From positions 1-7,149 of the forward strand of contig WJKO01000391.1 of assembly GCA_014729055.1 (NCBI GenBank): a stretch of DNA of 7,149 bases. Direction: 5' to 3'. The notes below the pieces were generated by a model. The model was not told the origin of the DNA. It was given only the letters and a program-made list of their open reading frames with translations, and searched no databases. This DNA is from Promethearchaeota archaeon. GTDB lineage: Archaea > Asgardarchaeota > Lokiarchaeia > Sigyniarchaeales > Promethearchaeaceae. Each line of letters starts with the position of its first letter. Position 1 is the first letter of the stretch. The position numbers and the translations under genes are program-made. Below are positions 1-4,911 of this stretch, piece after piece.

Positions 1-862
1 GCCCTACAAGCGTATATTGTTGAAATGAAAATCCGTGGTTTCCCTTTTCAAATGTAATTTGCTGAGACTTGGGCGTATTTAAAGAATCGCAAATCTTTAC
101 GAATTGACTATATGATACTAATGAATCATTTTTTGCATGCATAACTAAAACGCGTTCATTTAATTCGGTATTGTCTTTTTCAATAAAAAATGCAGGAGAT
201 ATCAATCTGTTTGTATCATCCGATAATTTATCTAAATCTAATGGCGTTGTAATTTGTAATAGTTTTTGGCTTATTCTGCTCGAGAGTGGTTTATCTTTGG
301 ACAAAAAACTGGCTTTTATATCATATGGAGCACAAGCTGAAACAATTGCTTTTATTTTCTTATCTTTATAGGCACGGGTTAACGCAATCATACCTCCCAT
401 CGATAATCCGAAAAATCCCAGTCTTTTTTTATCTACACCAGTTAGTTTTGACCCATATTGAATAATCTCCTTTACGTCATCAAACAAGACTTCATTTAAA
501 CGCTTTTTTCCACCGCTTTTTCCATGACCTCTACAATCATATGTGAGAACAGCAAACTCACCACCGACACAGAACGCAAGCGCTAGGTGAAGAAACATTT
601 GTAGAATATTATTCCATCCATGATTCACAAAGACTAACGGTATCTTTTCGATGGGATTCTCGTTTTGATCCAATTTAGATTTTGGATACAAAAATCGCGC
701 ATTGATTTCAATCTCTCTTATGGGAATTCTCAGTTTCTCGATTTTGACGTGGGAGTAATCCACCTTCTTAAAAAAGAAGAACATTGTTTCCATATATTTC
801 CATCCCAAGAATATAAACAATCCAATAAATAATATTAAACCTATAATTGCGAATATTGACAT
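1..862 (-). CDS. Membrane-anchored alpha/beta hydrolase (serine aminopeptidase S33 / Hydrolase_4-like), C-terminus cut by window edge
   Basis: I translated this by hand on the minus strand. The frame stays open from the ATG at 862-860 to base 2, giving 287 codons with no stop, so the gene runs off the left edge. Residues 2-20 are a hydrophobic N-terminal helix ending in GWKYMET, probably a signal anchor. The rest is an alpha/beta-hydrolase fold: oxyanion-region VNHGW (His81), YDCRGHGKSGG (Asp109), nucleophile elbow GLSMGG (Ser154), acid in HAKND (Asp246) and GNHGF (His276). The triad is intact, so it is probably an active esterase, lipase or peptidase. The likely length is about 290-300 residues, so only a few residues seem to be missing. 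The ATG lies 39 bases after the methyltransferase stop, with a weak AAAGGAA about 10 bases upstream, suggesting cotranscription. The substrate cannot be told; lipid, acyl ester or peptide are all possible. Confidence 0.9.
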   Translation of the reverse strand, partial: MSIFAIIGLILFIGLFIFLGWKYMETMFFFFKKVDYSHVKIEKLRIPIREIEINARFLYPKSKLDQNENPIEKIPLVFVNHGWNNILQMFLHLALAFCVGGEFAVLTYDCRGHGKSGGKKRLNEVLFDDVKEIIQYGSKLTGVDKKRLGFFGLSMGGMIALTRAYKDKKIKAIVSACAPYDIKASFLSKDKPLSSRISQKLLQITTPLDLDKLSDDTNRLISPAFFIEKDNTELNERVLVMHAKNDSLVSYSQFVKICDSLNTPKSQQITFEKGNHGFSFQQYTLVG

Positions 863-901
863 GCTTGTTTTCCTTTATTTTTCTATTATAAATATTAGTT
901 T

Positions 902-1429
902 CTAATCAACTTTTTTTCCGAACCATCTGAACCATCTTGGAACTCTCTCTCTATATTTTCTATAAGAATCCCCATATTTCTGTTCAAGATGTGGCTCTTC
1001 TTTTTTAATGATCGTAATATGAAACGCTATAAATGTTAAAATCCCCCATATTAATATACTAAATGATTCAACTAACAAACCTTCACCAAAAATCATAAGG
1101 ATGACTCCAAAATACATAGGATTTCTACTCCTCTTATATATTTTGGATATAACAAGGGTTTTTGGTTCTTTTCCGAATAATCGTTCGGTTTTTTCTGCTA
1201 AGTAAATCATAGGTGTACCTCCTCCTTGAGTTATAAAGATATAAACTGAAGATACGTAGAATGAGACTCCCAAAATCAGGAATGGAATGCCGATATACCT
1301 AAATATATGGATCTCAATTGAAATATTCATAAACATGTAAATAATAATCGGAATAATAGCGATAACTGTGCCCGGTATCAAAAATGTGAATATCATTGAC
1401 TTCAATACCAATGCCCTCTTTTTGCTCAT
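902..1429 (-). CDS. Isoprenylcysteine carboxyl methyltransferase (ICMT/PEMT)-like integral membrane methyltransferase
   Basis: A 175-residue membrane protein. Hydrophobic segments lie near residues 12-33, 42-66, 104-121 and 123-141. The family signature is clear: GGGTP (69-73), RNPMY (102-106), then after the last helices the cytosolic motif EEPHLEQKYGDSY (Glu144, Glu145, Tyr152, Gly153, Tyr156) ending YRERVPRW (162-166). In ICMT and the related phospholipid methyltransferases the RNP and EE...VPR elements build the S-adenosylmethionine and substrate pocket, so it probably methylates a carboxyl, amine or thiol group at the membrane. Prokaryotic members of this family are diverse, so true prenylcysteine methylation is not shown. 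There is a short insertion between GGGTP and RNPMY (LAEKTERLFGKEPK) compared with the usual compact linker. It leads the minus-strand unit with the hydrolase and is divergent from a CPBP-family gene. The ATG at 1429 has no good Shine-Dalgarno. Confidence 0.85.
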   Translation of the reverse strand: MSKKRALVLKSMIFTFLIPGTVIAIIPIIIYMFMNISIEIHIFRYIGIPFLILGVSFYVSSVYIFITQGGGTPMIYLAEKTERLFGKEPKTLVISKIYKRSRNPMYFGVILMIFGEGLLVESFSILIWGILTFIAFHITIIKKEEPHLEQKYGDSYRKYRERVPRWFRWFGKKVD

Positions 1430-1538
1430 AATATATCTATTACTTCTTTTTGTACAAAAATATTTAATATTAAAAAAACTCGAAAACTAAAAAAAATTAG
1501 AAAAGCAGTTTTAAGTAAACTAAAGAAAAAGAAAAATT
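1430..1538. promoter_or_regulatory. Divergent promoter region between the methyltransferase and CPBP genes
   Basis: This 109-base, extremely AT-rich stretch separates two divergent starts and must hold both promoters. For the plus-strand CPBP gene, TTTTAAG at 1509-1515 is centred about 27 bases before the ATG at 1539. It is preceded by the purine-rich AAAAGCA (1501-1507), a possible BRE, and there is no Shine-Dalgarno, which fits a leaderless transcript. For the minus-strand gene, TATA-like sequence (TTAATATTAAATATTTT read on the minus strand) lies around 1457-1474, implying a leader of only about 10-15 bases. The assignments are by eye. Confidence 0.5.
1447..1474. promoter_or_regulatory. Two adjacent perfect palindromes, possible operator
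   Basis: Bases 1447-1460 read TTTTTGTACAAAAA and bases 1463-1474 read TTTAATATTAAA; both are perfect palindromes, two bases apart. They sit 18-45 bases upstream of the methyltransferase ATG, on top of its probable TATA box. A dimeric repressor bound there would block that promoter and might affect the divergent CPBP gene. AT-rich DNA produces short palindromes by chance, especially the second one, so an operator role is only a suggestion. The first, with its GTAC centre and 14 matched bases, is the stronger. Confidence 0.3.
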
Positions 1539-2540
1539 ATGCATAACCTAAACGAGAGCCAGAATAAAATTGAAAATTGCTTAGGGGATATTGAACAAGA
1601 GACAAAAAGTCGAAAATTTAACTTAATAGAAGGTTTAAGTGTCTATTCCGCTGTTATCATAATAATCTGGGGTATTATCTATCCGTTTTCGATATCTCCG
1701 AGCGGTCCTCAACTTGACTGGATTGAAACATTAGGCTACGCGCTTTTAGGGATATTGGCTATTTGGGCATTCCTAATATCTCCATATATGCATAAAGATA
1801 CATTCAAAGGCATCGGTTTGGGCAATTTTCAAGACTTTCAACTTTATTTAAAGCATACAAAAACCAAGAAAAAATATTCGAGATTAATACCAATATTTCT
1901 ATTAATATTAATGATGTTTGGGGGTTATTTTGGATATTTACAGGATATTGCACAAGCGTTTAATGTAACTCCGAAGCAAGCTGCGTTATTATCCATCATA
2001 CTTGTGCCCATTGTATCTATGATCGTTGCAATATTTATGATACGCTGGGATAACTTTATTGGATGTTGGCGGGTCATCTTAATTGGAATTGCGATTGTTG
2101 GAACATATTTATTGATTTCGGGGGTAATTTATTTCTTATCTGTTGAGTTTATCTGGATTGTATTTACAGAATTTAGTCTTTTAGGATCGGATGGATTGTT
2201 ATTAAATTGGTTTTCCTATCTCTGGTGGGGCTTTTTACAACATTATCTTTTTCTCGGTTATTTTAATACTCGATTGCGTAAAGGCATCCCCAATAAGAAG
2301 ATATTGGGAATACACGGAAAATATTGGACGGGAATTGTGAATATGTTTATGTTTGGTATTATTCATATTCCTGCTTGGGAGCTGGCAATCTTTGCGTTTA
2401 CAGGTGGTATATTTTTTTCATATTTCTTCCAAAAGGATAAGTATAGAAACTTGTTTGCATTTGGATTGATCCATGGATTTGGTGGTGCATTATTAGGAAG
2501 ATTTGTCCCGTGGGAACTATCAGTAGGACCATGGGCGTAA
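1539..2540 (+). CDS. CPBP (CAAX protease/Rce1-like) family multi-pass membrane protein with degenerate motif 1
   Basis: A 333-residue protein with a hydrophilic N-terminus (1-30) and about eight to ten hydrophobic segments (near 32-53, 62-82, 115-135, 148-168, 176-200, 201-215, 222-242, 264-280, 281-298 and 303-320). The C-terminal third carries the CPBP/ABI layout: motif 1 region GFLQHYLFLGYF (231-242), motif 2 FGIIH (Phe272-His276) and motif 3 LIHGFGG (His312). In active CPBP/Rce1 proteases motif 1 is EExxxR; here it is Gln234-His235-Tyr-Leu-Phe-Leu, so both glutamates and the arginine are absent, and the Asn/aliphatic position after His312 is Gly. The fold is recognisable, but catalysis as a standard glutamate intramembrane protease is doubtful; it could be a non-catalytic or altered relative. 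The ATG at 1539 has a TATA-like box at about -27 and no Shine-Dalgarno. It is divergent from the ICMT-like gene and followed by a hairpin terminator. Confidence 0.82.
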   Translation: MHNLNESQNKIENCLGDIEQETKSRKFNLIEGLSVYSAVIIIIWGIIYPFSISPSGPQLDWIETLGYALLGILAIWAFLISPYMHKDTFKGIGLGNFQDFQLYLKHTKTKKKYSRLIPIFLLILMMFGGYFGYLQDIAQAFNVTPKQAALLSIILVPIVSMIVAIFMIRWDNFIGCWRVILIGIAIVGTYLLISGVIYFLSVEFIWIVFTEFSLLGSDGLLLNWFSYLWWGFLQHYLFLGYFNTRLRKGIPNKKILGIHGKYWTGIVNMFMFGIIHIPAWELAIFAFTGGIFFSYFFQKDKYRNLFAFGLIHGFGGALLGRFVPWELSVGPWA

Positions 2541-2554
2541 AATCCCTATATACC

Positions 2555-2582
2555 ATCGATTAACATTTGCAATCGATTTTTC
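2555..2582 (+). terminator. Hairpin plus T-tract after the CPBP gene
   Basis: ATCGATT (2555-2561) and AATCGAT (2571-2577) form a perfect 7-bp stem with a 9-base loop, followed directly by a run of T to 2581. It begins 15 bases after the CPBP stop codon and lies before the promoter of the next unit. In archaea the T-tract is usually the main termination signal and the stem may be incidental. The position strongly suits a 3' end. Confidence 0.5.
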
Positions 2583-2671
2583 ACTTCTATTTATTCATTT
2601 AGAGAAAAAGCAAAAATCTTCTTCTTGTCATCTCATAAATCTCGATATTCATGTTATTTTGTGAAATAAAC

Positions 2672-2701
2672 ATTAAATTTACTCATTTATTTTGCTTAAA
2701 T
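2672..2701 (+). promoter_or_regulatory. Leaderless promoter of the AAA-VWA operon
   Basis: ATTAAATTTA (2672-2681) is centred about 26 bases before the ATG at 2702, the standard archaeal distance from TATA box to transcription start. The transcript would then begin at or next to that ATG. There is no Shine-Dalgarno between the two. This supports 2702, rather than the in-frame ATG at 2651, as the true start: the box would lie inside the coding region if translation began at 2651. Confidence 0.5.
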
Positions 2702-3532
2702 ATGGAAGCTTTTAATAAATTTCATGGTTCTAAAGACTATATAGCATCACCAGCACTACAAAATATTGTCAATGTCTCTATTGCATTGAAAAGACCCTTG
2801 CTAGTGAAAGGAGAACCCGGGACGGGAAAGACATTATTGGCACATTCAATAGCTGAAGCGCTTGATAAGAGACTGATCGTTTGGAATATAAAATCCACGA
2901 CAAAAGCAGTTGATGGATGTTATCAATACGATACAATCCAAAGATTGAATGATTCCAGATTCGGAACTGAACAGAGAGATGTAAATAATGTTGAAGATTA
3001 TATTAAATTAGGTCAATTGGGTGAAGCATTTGAATCTGATGAACAAGTTGTTTTGTTAATCGATGAAATTGATAAAGCAGATATTGAGTTTCCGAACGAT
3101 CTTCTCCAAGAATTGGATATCATGGAATTTTACATACCCGAACTACATAAAACCATTAAGGCTAAACATCGCCCTATTGTAATTATAACATCAAATAATG
3201 AGAAAGAATTGCCGGATGCTTTCCTTCGGAGATGTGTATTTCATTTTATTGACTTCCCGGATGATCAATTAATGGCAGATATTGTTCATGTTCATTACCC
3301 AAATCTCAAAGACAATATACTTAAATCCGTTTTGGAACAGTTTTACAAGGTAAGAGGTTATGACCAGCTTCGAAAGAAACCTTCAACATCCGAACTAATT
3401 GATTGGATAGGCGTTCTTCTAAAAGCAGGTATTTCTGAAAAAGAAATAAAACAGAAATTCCCTTTCATTGGTACATTGGTGAAGAAGGAACAAGATTTAC
3501 AATATTTATCAAAATATAAAGGAATATCGTAA
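2702..3532 (+). CDS. MoxR-like AAA+ ATPase (COG0714 type)
   Basis: A 276-residue AAA+ ATPase. Numbered from the ATG at 2702, it has Walker A GEPGTGKT (37-44), Walker B LLIDEIDKA (118-126), sensor-1 region ITSNNEKELPDAF (162-174) and the arginine-finger pair RR (176-177) in FLRRCVFHFIDFP, then a small helical lid. MoxR ATPases act as chaperone-like remodelling enzymes with VWA-domain partners, often inserting cofactors or activating a target complex. Here the partner is the next gene, 20 bases downstream. An in-frame ATG at 2651 would add 17 residues (a cysteine/phenylalanine-rich stretch unlike family N-termini). I prefer 2702, because MEAFNKFHGSKDYIAS fits the family start and a TATA-like box sits at about -26. 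The protein is soluble and cytosolic; the substrate is unknown. Confidence 0.9.
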   Translation: MEAFNKFHGSKDYIASPALQNIVNVSIALKRPLLVKGEPGTGKTLLAHSIAEALDKRLIVWNIKSTTKAVDGCYQYDTIQRLNDSRFGTEQRDVNNVEDYIKLGQLGEAFESDEQVVLLIDEIDKADIEFPNDLLQELDIMEFYIPELHKTIKAKHRPIVIITSNNEKELPDAFLRRCVFHFIDFPDDQLMADIVHVHYPNLKDNILKSVLEQFYKVRGYDQLRKKPSTSELIDWIGVLLKAGISEKEIKQKFPFIGTLVKKEQDLQYLSKYKGIS

Positions 3533-3552
3533 GAAACAAAGAGAAACTAAGA

Positions 3553-4734
3553 GTGATAAAAAGAGTGATATTTACGGACTTTTTCTTTCTATTAAGAGAA
3601 CGTCAGATTCCTGTATCTATAAAAGAATACATGAGTTTGATTGAAGCTCTTGATAAAGGTTTGATCACGACACCAGTTGAGTTTTATTATATCGCTCGAG
3701 CGCTCTTAGTAAAAGACGAGAAGTTTTTTGATTTATATGACCAAGCATATCTGCATTACTTCGAAGATGCGGAGTTACCTCCTTTATTAAGCGATGAACT
3801 TATGGAATGGTTAGATAAACCCGTTGAGCAATTAAAGAAGATTATTCCGGATTGGATGCGACATTATTTCTCTGAAGAAGATCTTGAGGACTTAAAAGAA
3901 CGCTTTTACGAAATGCTCCGCCGACAGAAAGAAGAACATAATGGAGGCAGTCAATTCATAGGCACGAACGGTATGTCCCCCTTTGGTCATGGAGGGCAAT
4001 ATCCTGACGGGATCAGGGTTGGTGGTACGGGCGGATTAAAGATGGCGGCAAAGATTGCACACCGAAGGCATTTCAGGAACTATCGGGAAGATAGAGTAAT
4101 CGATACACGCACATTCAAAGTTGCACTTAAAAAACTAAGAAAATTAAATCGAATTGGATTGGAAGATGAATTAGATTTAGATGAAACAATAGACAAGACG
4201 TGTAAGAACTTAGGTGATATTGAATTAGTCTTCAGAAAGCGAAAAAAGAATAACATTAAACTTCTTTTACTGATGGATGTCGGTGGAAGTATGGATCCAC
4301 ATGCGGCTCTGCTTTCGAGGCTCTTTTCCGCGGCTCACGGCGCATCACACTTCAAGGATTTCAAGTATTATTATTTCCATAATTGCGTTTATGGATATCT
4401 CTATAAGGATATCGAGCGAGAAGAGCGGATACCTACTGGAGACGTGTTAAAAAAATTGGATTCCGATTATAAAGTTATTATTGTTGGTGATGCGGATATG
4501 GCACCATCAGAGCTAGTAGCTACTTACGGTTCTATTCAAATAGGGGATGAAACATACACACCTGGTATCGTCTGGCTGAAAAGAATTGAAGATCACTTTA
4601 AAAAATGTGTCTGGCTAAATCCTGATATGTTTGTTGATTATAAAGGATATACAAGACAAACTATTGAGAAGGTATTTCCAAGCTTTCGCCTAACAATTGA
4701 GGGTCTTGAAGAAGCGATTCAAGAATTGCTATAA
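3553..4734 (+). CDS. CoxE-like VWA-domain protein, partner of the AAA+ ATPase (COG3825/COG3552-like)
   Basis: 393 residues starting with GTG. The N-terminal half (about 1-125) is helical: FFFLLRERQIPVSIKEY, then FYYIARALLVKDEKFFDLYD (44-63), typical of CoxE-like proteins. A glycine-rich linker (131-161) follows. The VWA domain starts near 235 with the MIDAS loop LLMDVGGSMDPH: Asp242, Gly244 and Ser246 replace the classic DxSxS by DxGxS, which I recall as usual in this family. YYYFHNCVYGYLY (272-284), IVGDADMAP (310-318) and the closing LTIEGLEEAIQELL complete the family pattern. With the MoxR ATPase it should form a metal-dependent adaptor and remodelling pair acting on a third protein not identifiable here. 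The GTG at 3553 lies 20 bases after the ATPase stop without a Shine-Dalgarno. A second in-frame GTG at 3565 is possible, while the first ATG (residue 27) would remove conserved sequence. Confidence 0.88.
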   Translation: MIKRVIFTDFFFLLRERQIPVSIKEYMSLIEALDKGLITTPVEFYYIARALLVKDEKFFDLYDQAYLHYFEDAELPPLLSDELMEWLDKPVEQLKKIIPDWMRHYFSEEDLEDLKERFYEMLRRQKEEHNGGSQFIGTNGMSPFGHGGQYPDGIRVGGTGGLKMAAKIAHRRHFRNYREDRVIDTRTFKVALKKLRKLNRIGLEDELDLDETIDKTCKNLGDIELVFRKRKKNNIKLLLLMDVGGSMDPHAALLSRLFSAAHGASHFKDFKYYYFHNCVYGYLYKDIEREERIPTGDVLKKLDSDYKVIIVGDADMAPSELVATYGSIQIGDETYTPGIVWLKRIEDHFKKCVWLNPDMFVDYKGYTRQTIEKVFPSFRLTIEGLEEAIQELL

Positions 4735-4772
4735 TCGTGTCTCTAGTTATAAATATGTCTGATCCCAATTAA

Positions 4773-4808
4773 TTTTTACTTACTTTTTTAACCACGCAGT
4801 ATATTTTT
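4773..4808 (+). terminator. T-tracts downstream of the VWA gene
   Basis: Three pyrimidine-rich runs, TTTTT (4773-4777), TTTTTT (4784-4789) and TTTTT (4804-4808), follow the VWA stop codon by 38-75 bases. No strong stem precedes them. Archaeal RNA polymerase stops at such runs, so this is a plausible end for the AAA-VWA transcript, although runs of this kind are frequent in AT-rich DNA. Confidence 0.35.
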
Positions 4809-4844
4809 ATAATCACTCGTTTAATAGACAACCTTATGTTTATG

Positions 4845-4898
4845 TGATCAAACTTGATCAAAGAAAATATTATATCGAACCGCCGACAAAAAGGAAGG
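4845..4898 (+). promoter_or_regulatory. Helicase promoter region with a TGATCAA inverted repeat
   Basis: TGATCAA (4845-4851) and TTGATCA (4854-4860) are perfect inverted arms separated by AC. They sit immediately upstream of purine-rich AAAGAAAATATTATAT (4860-4875), a reasonable BRE/TATA element. A start site about 25 bases later would leave a short leader containing GGAAGG (4893-4898), a weak Shine-Dalgarno at a long spacing from the ATG at 4912. A regulator dimer on the repeat would touch the BRE. All assignments are by eye. Confidence 0.4.
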
Positions 4899-4911
4899 AA
4901 TTAGTTGAGAT

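Noticed and set aside
171..371. Plus-strand open frame of 66 codons
   Set aside because: It lies wholly inside the minus-strand hydrolase gene, whose triad motifs and long open frame are convincing; the plus-strand peptide has no recognisable features.
4735..4911. Possible small RNA or tRNA gene in the gap before the helicase
   Set aside because: No cloverleaf arms, T-loop GTTCRA or G/C-rich block of the kind seen in structured archaeal RNAs was found; the gap is explained by T-tracts and the promoter.
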